A stretch of 64,000 bases of DNA from G963665215 sp963665215 (GCA_963665215.2 CAXXWW010000008.1:620001-684000); one strand, 5' to 3'; counted from the first letter of the stretch, positions 55,011 to 64,000 are shown. A program made the numbers and translations. Notes: generated from the letters alone by a model not told the origin.

Positions 55011-56681
55011 CTACACCGAGCCGTCGATCACGATGTCCAGCACGGCGGGCTTGCCCATATCCAGGGCATGGCGCACCGCGGGCCCTACCTCCGCCGGGTC
55101 CTCGATCTTCCTTCCGAAAACCCCCATGGCCTCAGCCATGCCGGCGGTATTCATTGGGATGGGAAAGTCCATGCCAAGGTACTGGCTGGAGGGTGAGTCC
55201 TGCCTCAGTACCTGGGTCTTGTAGACGTCCATGTTGATTTTGAGGACCCGATACGTAGCGTTATTGCAGACCACGTAGACCAGGGGTATGCCCTCGTTTG
55301 CGGCGGTCCACAGCCCCTGCACCGTCATCATGGCGCTGCCGTCTCCCACAATCGCCACGACGGGACGCTCCGGGTGGGCCAGCTTTACCCCCATGCCGCC
55401 ACCCATGCCCCAGCCCAGCGCGCCTCCCCGGGCGCCGTAGATGCCTCCCGGCTCGTCGAACTCCAGCGTCTGGTAGACGGCCTCCCGTGTCGTCACCGCA
55501 TCGTCGGCGATAATAACATCGGGGGGAAGCGCACCGGCGATCTCGACCATCATTCGCTCGGGGGACATCGGCCTTGTATCCCATCGCTCCTTCACCCGCC
55601 GCCGCCACGCCGCGCGGCTCGCCTCCTTTTCAGCCGCCAAGGCCACCGAACGGCCTTTAGCCGCCTCCGTATCCGCGCCCGACATGCCCGTGTCCAGCGC
55701 GTCGGCGAACTCACCCAGCGCTACCCTGGGATCGGCTATTATGCCCACGTCCGTGGGTTGGGTCTTGCCCACGTCCCGGGGGTCCGAGTCCAGGTGGATA
55801 AGCTTGGTGTCCTGGCCGAAGAAGCGCAGCGTCGGTTCCGAGAACATGTAGTAGCCGGTGGCCAGCCTACCCGCCATCAGTACCACGTCGGCCGACGACA
55901 GCAGCTCCTTCGACCCGGGGAACCCCAGCCTTAGTGATCCTTTGAAATGTGGATGGTTCGTCGGAAAATTGACAGCAGAGTACTGCGAGGCGTAGACGCC
56001 GGCGCCCAGCAGCTCCGCCACCCGTACCGCCTCAGCGGTTGCCCCCGACTCGCCCACCCTGTCGCCCACTATCACCACCGGCGAGGAGGCGTTCGCCAGA
56101 AGACGGACCGCATCCTCAATGGCTCGACGGTCCGGAGCGGTCCGAAAGTACCCTCTGCTGGAGGGCTCAATCTCAACATCCGCCTCGTGGTCCAGGGCGT
56201 TGGCGGAGAGTGCGACGAAGGTCGGACCGGTGGGCGGCGTCTTGGCCTCGTTGAAGGCGCGGCGCACTACTCCAGGGACCTGTTCAGGGTGAGTTACCTC
56301 GGCGGTCCACTTGGTGAACAGCCGCACCATCTCGGCCAGATCGGTGCGCCCCTGGGCGAGCTCGCGGATGTCCTTGTTACCGGCGGTAAGCACCATCGGC
56401 GTTCCGCCATCATAGGCGTTGTGAAGGAGGCTTATGCCGTTGGCCAGTCCGGTCTCGATATGGAGGTTGACAAAGGATGGCCGGCCGGTGGCCCGAGCGT
56501 AGGCGTCGGCCATGCCCATGGCAACGCCCTCCTGTGTGACTAGGACGTACTTCAGGTCCGGGTAATTCTCCAGCTCGTCCATGATCGGACTCTCGGTAGT
56601 ACCCGGGTTCCCGAAGATATACTCCACGCCCTCGGCGCGAAGCATCTCCATCAGGGCGCGTTTTCCCTTCATCACCGTCAT
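55011..56681 (-). CDS. thiamine-pyrophosphate enzyme (benzoylformate decarboxylase / acetolactate synthase-like)
   Basis: A 556-residue TPP enzyme with the three usual domains. The pyrimidine-binding domain has EYIFGNPGTTESPIMDELEN and the activating Glu in VLVTQEGVAMGMADAYARAT. The middle domain has VVIVGDRVGESGATAEAVRV. The PP domain has the metal motif VVAIVGDGSAMMTVQGLWTA and ends the GDG-x-N span with VYVVCNNATYRVLK. Such enzymes decarboxylate or ligate 2-keto acids; the exact substrate cannot be read from sequence. Start ATG 56681 follows GGAGGTG. dinB lies 50 bases downstream on the same strand. Confidence 0.9.
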   Translation of the reverse strand: MTVMKGKRALMEMLRAEGVEYIFGNPGTTESPIMDELENYPDLKYVLVTQEGVAMGMADAYARATGRPSFVNLHIETGLANGISLLHNAYDGGTPMVLTAGNKDIRELAQGRTDLAEMVRLFTKWTAEVTHPEQVPGVVRRAFNEAKTPPTGPTFVALSANALDHEADVEIEPSSRGYFRTAPDRRAIEDAVRLLANASSPVVIVGDRVGESGATAEAVRVAELLGAGVYASQYSAVNFPTNHPHFKGSLRLGFPGSKELLSSADVVLMAGRLATGYYMFSEPTLRFFGQDTKLIHLDSDPRDVGKTQPTDVGIIADPRVALGEFADALDTGMSGADTEAAKGRSVALAAEKEASRAAWRRRVKERWDTRPMSPERMMVEIAGALPPDVIIADDAVTTREAVYQTLEFDEPGGIYGARGGALGWGMGGGMGVKLAHPERPVVAIVGDGSAMMTVQGLWTAANEGIPLVYVVCNNATYRVLKINMDVYKTQVLRQDSPSSQYLGMDFPIPMNTAGMAEAMGVFGRKIEDPAEVGPAVRHALDMGKPAVLDIVIDGSV

Positions 56682-57114
56682 GGCATACACCTCCCGGCCG
56701 CCGGGCTGATCAACGCAGGTACAGCCCGTCCCCGTGCTGCGCCGTCGCGGTCCTATCACCCCCCATTATAGCGCCGGCCGCCTCACAGCCGCGATGCCCG
56801 CAGGCATTGGTCTAGATGCGGCTAACGGCGTCCCATCTCAGGGTCGGCCACCAGGGGCCTTGGCAGGCGGGCGGGCGTGTCTGTTTGCCGGTAGTTCCCA
56901 TTAGAAAGACCTCGCGGCTCTAGCCAGCGTGGGGCTACCGCGGTGGATTCCGCTTGCCCTGGGCGGCACGAGATTGTATCCTATCTCGTGGCCGGGCCAC
57001 TGGGGGGGGGTGAAGTTGTGGGCTCGAAGGCAGCGCGGCCTGGCCAGACGGTGGGACAAGGATTCCCCATCTAACAGGGGGCGGGTCGACGGGGTGGGAT
57101 CAGGGAGGTGTTCG
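56682..57114. other. intergenic, nothing recognised
   Basis: Divergent upstream region of the TPP enzyme and the Lrp-like sensor gene. The plus-strand frame from 56929 is in phase with the sensor gene but has no family pattern before 57115. GGGAGGTG at 57103-57110 is the ribosome site. Confidence 0.45.
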
Positions 57115-57345
57115 GTGGTCCGTGCTTACGTATTGATCGAGATGGTGGCAGGACAATCGCGGAACCTGGTCAACTCCTTGCAGGAGCGCGAGGGAATCCG
57201 GGACGTTGCCAGGGTCACCGGGCCGTACGACGTCATAGCCGTGTTGGAAGGGCGTGACGTGGACGAAATCAGCAACACCGTCACCGATGAGATCCACTCT
57301 CAGACCGGCGTGGTGAGGACCACTACTTGCGTCTCATTAGCCTAG
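57115..57345 (+). CDS. stand-alone Lrp/AsnC ligand-binding (RAM) domain
   Basis: A 76-residue protein consisting only of the alpha-beta RAM domain of Lrp-type regulators: RAYVLIEMVAGQSRNLVNSL, IRDVARVTGPYDVIAVLEGR and ISNTVTDEIHSQTGVVRTTT. There is no helix-turn-helix. Such proteins bind amino acids as ring-shaped oligomers and may modulate full-length Lrp proteins. GTG start after GGGAGGTG. Confidence 0.88.
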   Translation: MVRAYVLIEMVAGQSRNLVNSLQEREGIRDVARVTGPYDVIAVLEGRDVDEISNTVTDEIHSQTGVVRTTTCVSLA

Positions 57346-57439
57346 TGTGCCGATCGGCCGAAGAAAGGGCCGAGTAGCTCGCATCCCGCCGGAGCGAACT
57401 CACCCGCCTGGGAGTGCCGTCGCCACGGCTGCCGGCCCG

Positions 57440-58165
57440 TTACCGGACCTCTGACTGCTCGGCGGTCCCATCCGCTTCCTCAAGGTCGTCCCACTCATCG
57501 TCCAGCGGCTCGTTCGAATCATAATCCCATTGGACGACTTGCCGCCGCCGCCGATGGCCCACAAGAGCGTAGGCCAGCACCAGGCCGGCCATCCCACCGT
57601 ACCCGAGAGCCAAGATTGTCGCTCCATCGAAGCTGACGCTCAGCCCCACGATGGTGGCGTAGCCAAACACGATGCCAAGGAGCGACGAGTATGGGAGCCT
57701 TTGGGCGCCCAGTGCCACCACCATGGCCACCACGATGCCTATCAAGCCCACCGTGGCAAATAGCGGGATGCCTGCGCCTCCTAACACGGCCATCCCGTCC
57801 CCCCCCCGAAAGCCGCTAAATGCGGACCGCCAGTGGCCGACGACCGCGGCGGCCAGGGGAAGCATGATGAGGCCGCCGTCAACGCCCAGCAGCCCCGCAA
57901 CAATAAGCGCAAGGGCTCCTTTCCCCATGTCGCCGAGGATCACAAGCAATGCCGGGAGCTTTCCCACCGACTTGAGCACGTTTGACGCGCCAGCAAGCCC
58001 CGACCCCGTCGAGAATATGTCGATCCCATGCCAGCGGCTTATCTGGTCGGCCAGAGGCAAGGCCCCCAATATGTACGCGACGACCATCGACGACAGAAGG
58101 ACCGGCGACAAAGCGAAGAACTCGCCCACTGCTACGTCACCACCATTGCGTATTTCATCATCCAC
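57440..58165 (-). CDS. PlsY-like glycerol-3-phosphate acyltransferase, divergent
   Basis: A 241-residue membrane protein with the PlsY layout of five or more helices and three motifs. The first is SGLAGASNVLKSVGKLPAL (usually GSGNxGxTN). The second region is LVILGDMGKGALALIVAG (DxxKG). The third is VVGHWRSAFSGFRGGDGMAV, where GHxxPxFxxFxGGKGVA is normal; the invariant Lys of GGKG is Asp here. A charged tail (YDSNEPLDDEWDDLEEADG) is added. PlsY acylates glycerol 3-phosphate with acyl-phosphate; the altered third motif leaves activity in doubt. Confidence 0.72.
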   Translation of the reverse strand: MDDEIRNGGDVAVGEFFALSPVLLSSMVVAYILGALPLADQISRWHGIDIFSTGSGLAGASNVLKSVGKLPALLVILGDMGKGALALIVAGLLGVDGGLIMLPLAAAVVGHWRSAFSGFRGGDGMAVLGGAGIPLFATVGLIGIVVAMVVALGAQRLPYSSLLGIVFGYATIVGLSVSFDGATILALGYGGMAGLVLAYALVGHRRRRQVVQWDYDSNEPLDDEWDDLEEADGTAEQSEVR

Positions 58166-58358
58166 TTAGGATTATACAGTCTTGACCAGCCGCGCGCCAG
58201 GGCTGAATTGGAGGCGACCCACGGGTGCTCTTACCCGCCTCGGGCTGTCGCCTTATCGGGTCTCTTCCCGGCACTAGGGCCAGCAGCGGGTGACTCAAGT
58301 CCTGTTATCTCGGAGGCCGGCCACGCGCCCGGACAAGTGCGCGCCTTCCCGCCCAGCA

Positions 58359-58770
58359 TCACTCGACGGCGAGCCCCGCCACCCGGTACAGCTCATCCAT
58401 GTCGAGACTCGTACGCACCACGCCCGCCAGCTTGTCGTACTCCGCGGTCTGAGAGAAGTCCCGGCCGCCCAAAGGCAGCGAAACGCCCTTGCGGGCGGCT
58501 ATGCTTTTCAATATGTTTCGGCGCAGCTCTCGATTGTGAAACATGCCGTGGAGATACGTGCCCATGATCCAACCATCTTCGGTGATGCTCCCATCGCCGT
58601 GGTGGACGTCGCCCGCCGATGCCCTGGAGAGGCGAAAGGGGTGGACAACGGCTTCTCGACCCGACAAGGATGCGTCGGGGCGTCCCGAGGCGTCAACGGT
58701 GGTGGCACCCATGTGAATCTCGTAGCCTTCAATGGGTGCCCCCGGCTTTGCACAATAAAGGCCGATTCTA
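58359..58770 (-). pseudogene. cobQ: cobyric acid synthase C-terminal fragment
   Basis: The fragment begins GLYCAKPGAPIEGYEIHMGA and continues to DGWIMGTYLHGMFHNRELRR, where the glutamine amidotransferase domain's catalytic His is in GTYLHG, ending VRTSLDMDELYRVAGLAVE. This is the last quarter of CobQ, which amidates cobyrinic acid in cobalamin synthesis. The rest is gone: upstream lies a transposase fragment. No other cobalamin gene is in the window. Confidence 0.82.
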
Positions 58771-59010
58771 GGCGACTTCTTGTGCAGGAGCGGTCTGTGC
58801 ACAAAAAGTCGGGCTGATTCCCAGCTCGTGCGTCGCCTGAATCACGACGCAGACATTGTGGCACAGCACCTTCGCCAAGGCCTCGTTGACCATCGCGGTG
58901 TCCCGCTTCGACCGGACGGCATCGCCGAACTTCCCCTTGATCATCGAGAACACCGTCTCGGCGTTCGACCGCCTGTGGTAGTGGTCGAGGAAGTCCTGCC
59001 GGTTCAGCAT
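58768..59010 (-). pseudogene. DDE transposase C-terminal fragment (IS4/IS5-like)
   Basis: Reads FLDHYHRRSNAETVFSMIKG and KFGDAVRSKRDTAMVNEALA followed by KVLCHNVCVVIQATHELGI, the end of a transposase group in which the catalytic Glu lies in NAETVFSMIK. The N-terminal three quarters are absent. Confidence 0.78.
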
Positions 59011-59513
59011 AAAGTAAGGCGACTATCCCCTAACGTCACGTAGCATGGAGGGTTTGAGTTGTCGGGGATTAGGCACTTGACGTGGATACAGGCTAAGGCG
59101 TGGCAAGCCTTGAGATGTGTTAATATCGGCTCCGTAGTGACCGCTCCTAACAGTACACAAGCTCATCTCAATGCAGTATATGAGGGGCCATCCCTTGCGG
59201 ACGGTTCCATGAATGTCCGGGACCTGGCACCCGCTTTGATGGCGGTTGGTAGTTTCTTTGATGAAGCCAATCACATAGCCAATGGCGACCACGCCTCCAT
59301 TAGCGTTAATGTGCAGGCCACCTCCCCTGGCTCGTTTGAAATTGCCTTTGAGGTCATACAAAACGTCGGCGCAACAAACACCTTGCAAGCAGGAGTAGGC
59401 GACTTCATTTCGACTGCTGCTGACCTGAAAGAATTACTGATTGGTGGAAGTGTCACTGCTACGGCTGGCATAATCTGGTTGATTAAAACCTTGAGGGGTC
59501 GGACTCCGCATGT

Positions 59514-60881
59514 GAGGTATCTTCAAAAAGTGTGTAAACAGTCAGGCGGTGTGCCCTCTCTCTGAACAACACGGGCTCGAGGCCCAAGAGAGGAGATAGA
59601 CCGCCCATGAGGAAGGAAAGCACTGAGAGTAGGTCGGAGTCAAGGCCGGAGTGGGAGCAGTTGGAGGATTGGGTGCGAAGCCAGGTCCAGAGGCTGATCC
59701 AGGAGTTGCTGGAGGAGGAGGTGACGGCGTTTCTGGGAAGGGCGAAGTCGGCGCTCAGATCCGACTCGGACAACGATACCGGCTATCGGAACGGATACGG
59801 CAGAGCTCGGAGGCTTACGCTGAGTTCGGGAACGATACAGCTGAGGCGGCCGCGAGTCCGCGATACCGAGGAGCAGTTCGAGAGCCGGCTGCTGCCGCTG
59901 TTCGTCAACAGGACCAGGAAGGTTGCTGAGTTGATCCCCGAGCTGTACCTGCACGGTCTATCCGAAGGCGACTTCGATCTGGCTTTGCGGGGGCTGCTGG
60001 GAGAGGACGCACCGGTATCGGCGAGCACGGTGGCCCGGTTGAAGGATAAGTGGAACGATGAGCTTGCCCAATGGCGCAGCCGGCCCCTCGATGACCTGGA
60101 AGTGGTCTACATGTGGGTGGATGGAGTCTACGTCAAGGCTGGTCTTGAGAAGGAGAAGGCGGCGGTACTGGTGGTGATGGCGGCCCTGAGCGACGGGAGC
60201 AAGGTGGTGGTGAGCGCTGTTCCCGGATACAGGGAGTCCACAGAGAACTGGTCCGAGGTGCTCAGGGACATCAAGCGCCGGGGCTTGAGCTGCCCGAGGC
60301 TGGTGGTTGGAGACGGACACCTGGGCATCTGGGGAGCTCTGCGCAACGTCTATCCGCAGGCGGCAGAGCAACGCTGCTGGAACCACAAGATCGTAAACGT
60401 GCTCGCCAAGCTTCCAAAGCGACGACAGGACCAGGCCAAGCTCATGCTGCGTACTATCCCCTACGCGCCGACTCGGACAGAGGCTGAGCGGCTCAGGACG
60501 GTGTTCACCAGGTGGTGCGGCGACCATTCCTACGAGGCGGCCTCAGAGGCCTTGGAGCGGGACTGGGACCGCATGGTCACCTTCTATGACTTCCCAAAGG
60601 AGCACTGGGGGCACCTTCGCACGACGAACCCGGTAGAATCACCCTTCGCGGCCCTCAGGCTTCGGACCGATGCCGCCAAGCGCTACAAGAGGGTCGATCG
60701 GGCGATAGCGGTGATCTGGAAAATGTTGATGGTCGCCGAACAGCGCTTCAGGCGTCTGAAGGCCCCTGAGTTGATCGAAGACGTCTATCTCGGTGCACAG
60801 TATGCGGATGGAATCGCCATTGAATCAACGGCTGAGAAGGTCGCCGCCTGATGTCGTTTACACACCTATTGACGTAACCTC
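59514..60881 (+). mobile_element. IS256-family element, copy 2
   Basis: A 1,368-bp element, nearly identical to 7682-9049. It is flanked by a perfect 8-bp target duplication CCGCATGT at 59506-59513 and 60882-60889, so its ends are defined to the base. It interrupts the hypothetical gene. Confidence 0.95.
59607..60851 (+). CDS. IS256-family transposase, copy 2
   Basis: A full-length 414-residue transposase with the same motifs as copy 1: VYMWVDGVYVKAG and LVVGDGHLGIWGAL hold the catalytic Asp residues, and LRTTNPVESPFAALRLRT holds the Glu. Differences from copy 1 are Asp-Asn-Asp for Asp-Ser-Asp near residue 56, Arg for Trp near 93, and Arg for Gln near 272. The intact frame plus intact target duplication suggest recent movement. 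Confidence 0.95.
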   Translation: MRKESTESRSESRPEWEQLEDWVRSQVQRLIQELLEEEVTAFLGRAKSALRSDSDNDTGYRNGYGRARRLTLSSGTIQLRRPRVRDTEEQFESRLLPLFVNRTRKVAELIPELYLHGLSEGDFDLALRGLLGEDAPVSASTVARLKDKWNDELAQWRSRPLDDLEVVYMWVDGVYVKAGLEKEKAAVLVVMAALSDGSKVVVSAVPGYRESTENWSEVLRDIKRRGLSCPRLVVGDGHLGIWGALRNVYPQAAEQRCWNHKIVNVLAKLPKRRQDQAKLMLRTIPYAPTRTEAERLRTVFTRWCGDHSYEAASEALERDWDRMVTFYDFPKEHWGHLRTTNPVESPFAALRLRTDAAKRYKRVDRAIAVIWKMLMVAEQRFRRLKAPELIEDVYLGAQYADGIAIESTAEKVAA

Positions 60882-60955
60882 CCGCATGTTGAGAAGATCA
60901 ACACTGAACTCTACAAGTTCACCGTCGATGATGAGACTTATGATGTCCCTCTAAG

Positions 60956-62674
60956 CCCGAATCCACCGAAGGAGGGCGTCGGGTTAGCGTCCTGAGGCGG
61001 CAAGAAGGTGCTCCTGTGCTTCTGGGATAATGGTTTTGTAGCAAAAAAACGGCCCCGGAAAAGGAGCACCCAGTAGATGCTGCCACGCAACCACCCCGAC
61101 CGGATCCAAATCACCTTCGACGACCGCCGCTTGGTGGCCAATGCCGGGCTGCTCCTTCCGGCCACCCTGGCGCGGCACCTCGGCCTGCCCGAACTCGTCC
61201 GGCAGCGCCTCGACCTGGGCGATGCCCCGGGGCGGGCGAACACGAGCGACAAGATGATGACGCTGGTGGCGTCTGCGCTGGCTGGGGGCGACTGCATTGA
61301 CGACGCCGATGTGTTGCGCACCGGGGGGACGGCCTGCACCCTGGGCGGCACGGTCAAGGCGCCATCCACCCTGGGCACCTTCCTGCGCAGCTTCCGGTGG
61401 GGCCACGTCCGTCAACTCGACCGGGTGAGCCGCGAGTTGCTGGCCCGGGCTTGGCAGGCCGGGGCGGGACCCGGCGACGGGCCCCTGACCATTGACCTGG
61501 ACTCCACCATCTGCGAGACCTACGGACTGGCCAAGGAGGGCGCCCGCCACCACGGCTATACCGGCAAGCGGGGCTACCACCCGCTGCTGGCCATCGCCGC
61601 CGGCACCGGAGACGTGCTGATGTCCCGGCTGCGCGAGGGCCGGGCCAACACCGCCCGCGGCGCCGCCCACTTCCTGCGGGAGACGGTGGGACGGGTGCGC
61701 TACGCCGGGGCCAACGGACGACTCACGCTACGGGCCGACAGCGGGTTCTACACTCATGGCGTGGTATCCGTCTGCCGCAAGATGGATGTCCGCTTCTCCA
61801 TCACCATCCGCCAGCACAAAAGCCTGCACAATCTCATCGAGGCGATACCCGAAGATGCCTGGACGCCGATTCCTTACTGGATGGACGGCGCCGCCGATGT
61901 GGCCGAGACCACCTGCACCCCCTTCCAGGCCGAGGCGGACGCCGCGCCGGTACGGCTCATCGTCCGGCGGGTGAAGCCGACGCCCGGTTCCCAACTGGCC
62001 CTCTTCGCCAAATACAGCTATCATGGCTTCATCACCGACCGGGACGGGGAGTTGCTCGAACTGGAGGCTGACCATCGCCGCCACGCCGAGATCGAGAATG
62101 CCATACGCGACCTCAAGTACGGCGTCGGGCTGAACCATCTCCCCTCGGGCCGCTTCGCCGCCAACGGCGCCTGGTTGGCCGTCCAGACGATGGCCCACAA
62201 CCTGGCCCGCTGGACGGCGCGGATCGGTCTGGGAGAGCGGATAGCCACCACCAAGACCCTCCGGCGGCGGTTCTTCTCCCTGGCCGGACGGCTCACCCGC
62301 TCGGTACGCCGGTTGACCCTGCATCTTCCGGATCGCTGGCCTTGGGCTGAGAAGTTCAGCCGCGCCTTGGCCCGGCTGCGAGCCATTCCACTCCCGGCCT
62401 GACGGCACCGTCGGCGACCGACCCACCCACCGGACAACCGAAGATCCCCGCAGACTCGTGCCAGCCCGGTCCGAGAGAGTTCCCTGCTGCGTATTCTCTC
62501 GCCATCCCGCGCATCGCAGCTCCCGCAGACGGCCATAGGGGCCCCTGTGCGGCGATGAAGACCGTCCGCCGACCTCCCTACCCCAAATGGAACCCAGGCT
62601 ATTTCCCCTGTAGCTCCCTCACCCCCCTTCCGCTTTCCTCACGCCGTCCATCGGTGTCCTTCGGTGGATTCGGG
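60956..62674 (+). mobile_element. IS1380-family element, copy 2
   Basis: A 1,719-bp element with terminal repeats identical to copy 1 at 586-2310 but in opposite orientation. The 5-bp target duplication CTAAG lies at 60951-60955 and 62675-62679. It is inserted only 66 bp from IS256 copy 2 in the same gene. Confidence 0.95.
61077..62402 (+). CDS. IS1380-family transposase, copy 2
   Basis: 441 residues. The catalytic core is intact (LTIDLDSTICETYG, LRADSGFYTHG, HAEIENAIRDLKYGVGLNH). Relative to copy 1 it lacks one Leu-Ala pair after ETYG, has Arg for Gln near residue 110, and Val for Ala near residue 412. The frame is complete from ATG 61077 to TGA. Confidence 0.93.
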   Translation: MLPRNHPDRIQITFDDRRLVANAGLLLPATLARHLGLPELVRQRLDLGDAPGRANTSDKMMTLVASALAGGDCIDDADVLRTGGTACTLGGTVKAPSTLGTFLRSFRWGHVRQLDRVSRELLARAWQAGAGPGDGPLTIDLDSTICETYGLAKEGARHHGYTGKRGYHPLLAIAAGTGDVLMSRLREGRANTARGAAHFLRETVGRVRYAGANGRLTLRADSGFYTHGVVSVCRKMDVRFSITIRQHKSLHNLIEAIPEDAWTPIPYWMDGAADVAETTCTPFQAEADAAPVRLIVRRVKPTPGSQLALFAKYSYHGFITDRDGELLELEADHRRHAEIENAIRDLKYGVGLNHLPSGRFAANGAWLAVQTMAHNLARWTARIGLGERIATTKTLRRRFFSLAGRLTRSVRRLTLHLPDRWPWAEKFSRALARLRAIPLPA

Positions 62675-63156
62675 CTAAGACTGCTACGACTGTATAGGGA
62701 GACTAGCATTCGCCGCAACATTGAGGATATGGTAAAGCCCCTAAATGAACCTGGCATCGACAAATTCTCATTCCGCGAAAAAGGCCGTACCGTACAAGAA
62801 GTCACTGAGAGTGATGTTCCTGCGTTTGCAGTACCTGATTCTAGGGAAAAAATAGTCGACGAAATGTCGAGACGTGCATTATCGATAGTCAGCGTGGTCT
62901 TCAAGGAGGACAACAAGTGGAGGCTGTCTGACGGAAATAACGTATTCTCAGTAACTATCAGCGATGTGCAATTCTTGGAACAGATTGACGAAGGCGCAGT
63001 CTCGTTCTCCAAGAAAGATATATTGGTATGTGAAATGCGCACAGTCCAATGGAGAACCAACAGTGGCCTTTTGACGGAGTATGAAGTGGTTAAGATTATC
63101 GAACACCGTCAGGTGAGACAATTGCCACTGTTGATTGAGTTGATGGAGGAAGACCA

Positions 63157-63381
63157 ATGACTCCGAATCAAGGGGGGGGACCGGCCCCAGGAGTACCTTA
63201 TGGCCCACTTGCAGGGGAAGGAGGTCGGTATATGCCTAAAGCCACCAAGAAGGCGGGGGACAATTGGCATCTGACCAAGAAGGCCTTTGAGCGGCTGTTG
63301 ACCAAGTCGGCCCAGCCTATACCGAAGAAGCCCGCTCCAGAAGCTGAACAAACATCGGTTCCGAGTCGCTCCGATGGTTGA
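63157..63381 (+). CDS. small hypothetical protein coupled to the split gene
   Basis: The ATG overlaps the upstream stop in ATGA, showing an original two-gene operon. The 74 residues are polar: a Gly/Pro start, then MPKATKKAGDNWHLTKKAFE and RLLTKSAQPIPKKPAPEAEQ. The end overlaps the antisense end of the IS1595 transposase, so the C-terminus may be altered by that insertion. In-frame ATG 63232 (MPKATKK) after GGAGG is an alternative start. No function known. Confidence 0.55.
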   Translation: MTPNQGGGPAPGVPYGPLAGEGGRYMPKATKKAGDNWHLTKKAFERLLTKSAQPIPKKPAPEAEQTSVPSRSDG

Positions 63382-64000
63382 ACCTGTACACGTAGGCGTC
63401 TAGGTAGCCTTGCAGGTATTTGGGGCTGACCGCGTGGTTCACACCGTCAATCCCCCGCTTGACGTTGCTCCACATCCCTTCGATATTGTTGGTGTGGACC
63501 CGTCCGGCGACGTACTGCTTGGCCGAGTGCCGGACCGTATCGTGCATATAGCCCAGGCTGGAAAGCCGGTTGTAACTGAACATCTCGTCGGTGTAGACGG
63601 TCTGACCGGCTGGGACGTGCTCCAGAATCATGGGAAGCAAGGTCTTGGCCTTCACGTCGGGGACCACCTTGACCACGGCCTGCCCGCCGCGTTCCACCAT
63701 GCCAGCGACGATGGTCTTGCCGGCGGCTCCCCGGCCCCGCTTCCCTGGCCGCTTGCCCCCGATGTAGGTCTCGTCAACCTCGACCTCGCCGAAGAGGGTG
63801 ATACCATCCTGGGCCATGAGTTGGCGGATTTGCTTGAACATCCGCCATGCGGTCTTGTAGGTGACGCCGATCTCCCGTTCAAGCTGCTTGGCGGATATGC
63901 CCGTCCTGGTGGAAGCCATGAGGAACATGGCGTGGAACCAGGACCGGAGCGAAGTCGAGGACTTGTGGAAGATGGTGTCGGCGGTGGGGGAGACCTGGGA
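63317..64000 (-). CDS. IS1595-family transposase, 5' end outside window
   Basis: The frame enters from the right edge and reads TADTIFHKSSTSLRSWFHAM and STRTGISAKQLEREIGVTYK. The DDE core follows: VEVDETYIGGKRPGKRGRGA, VYTDEMFSYNRLSSLGYMHD, and the family's HTNNIEGMWSNVKRGIDGVN with the catalytic third residue. It ends YRFNHRSDSEPMFVQLLERA. Residues 1 to about 70, with the zinc-ribbon part, lie beyond 64000. The visible 228 codons have no stop. Confidence 0.93.
   Translation of the reverse strand, partial: SQVSPTADTIFHKSSTSLRSWFHAMFLMASTRTGISAKQLEREIGVTYKTAWRMFKQIRQLMAQDGITLFGEVEVDETYIGGKRPGKRGRGAAGKTIVAGMVERGGQAVVKVVPDVKAKTLLPMILEHVPAGQTVYTDEMFSYNRLSSLGYMHDTVRHSAKQYVAGRVHTNNIEGMWSNVKRGIDGVNHAVSPKYLQGYLDAYVYRFNHRSDSEPMFVQLLERASSV

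Larger units (their letters stand above)
59059..63160 (+). pseudogene. hypothetical gene split by IS256 and IS1380 insertions
   Basis: Three pieces, 59059-59513, 60890-60955 and 62680-63160, join in one frame of 334 codons when each IS and one copy of its target duplication is removed. The joins read RTPHV-EKINTELYK (IS256) and YDVPL-RLLRLYRET (IS1380). The TTG start has GGAGGG before it. Residues 30-110 form a compact domain (AVYEGPSLADGSMNVRDLAP, FDEANHIANGDHASISVNVQ, ATSPGSFEIAFEVIQNVGAT). One membrane helix follows (TATAGIIWLIKTL), then a polar C-terminal half. I do not know its function. Base composition is lower in GC than the surroundings, suggesting acquired DNA. Confidence 0.88.

Overview
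The window is high-GC bacterial chromosomal DNA. The genes match those of Chloroflexota, and a SAR202/Dehalococcoidia-like relative is my best guess. That guess rests on gene families and style (an F420/PPOX-type flavoprotein, an R3H-AAA ATPase, DUF502 and YIP1 membrane proteins, two class I glutamine synthetases, many IS elements), not on a marker gene. No rRNA, tRNA or CRISPR array was seen.

Layout. Positions 1-9,785 are an IS graveyard: a nearly intact IS1380 copy inserted in the end of an IS256 relic, IS3 and IS21 fragments, a frameshifted scramblase-like gene, a RecQ relic cut by an intact IS256 copy, and a headless SDR epimerase. Positions 9,978-14,243 hold a methyltransferase, a frameshifted TauE-like permease, a CaCA cation exchanger and an Hfq-like protein. 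Positions 15,163-18,902 form a glycolytic cluster (LOG protein, enolase, MNT/HEPN pair, GAPDH). Positions 19,494-25,168 carry pdxS-pdxT, a hypothetical protein, an R3H ATPase, tmk and a PPOX protein. Positions 25,256-35,076 mix a PHP phosphatase, two-domain GNAT, DUF502, GT4 glycosyltransferase, FemAB-like protein, folE, thrC, glyA and rnc.

Positions 35,174-49,079 are the most interesting part. A nitrogen-assimilation block (amt, a 33-residue membrane peptide, glnA type 1, glnA type 2, gltB, gltD) is followed by a 2-hydroxyacid dehydrogenase. Two small redox genes flank it, and both appear to be selenoprotein genes. The first is a DsbA/FrnE-like protein with in-frame TGA at the active-site cysteine. 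The second is a SelW/Rdx-like protein with a CxxU motif. In each, a hairpin begins 13-14 nt after the TGA and its apical loop starts 21 nt after it. Neither gene would be called correctly by a standard gene finder. Upstream of amt and of the 33-residue peptide/glnA lie arrays of 6-bp boxes at exact 11-bp spacing (six and five boxes), as expected for a GlnR/PhoP-type OmpR-family regulator.

Positions 49,106-58,358 hold a zinc-ribbon/ArnT-like glycosyltransferase, a cupin, an IS481 insertion with 5-bp target duplication, fmt, dinB, a TPP enzyme, a stand-alone Lrp/AsnC sensor domain and a PlsY-like protein. From 58,359 to the end IS elements dominate again: a cobQ tail, a transposase relic, then one hypothetical gene split by second copies of the IS256 and IS1380 elements. 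Both target duplications there are intact, so the original 333-codon gene can be rebuilt exactly. An IS1595 transposase runs off the right edge.
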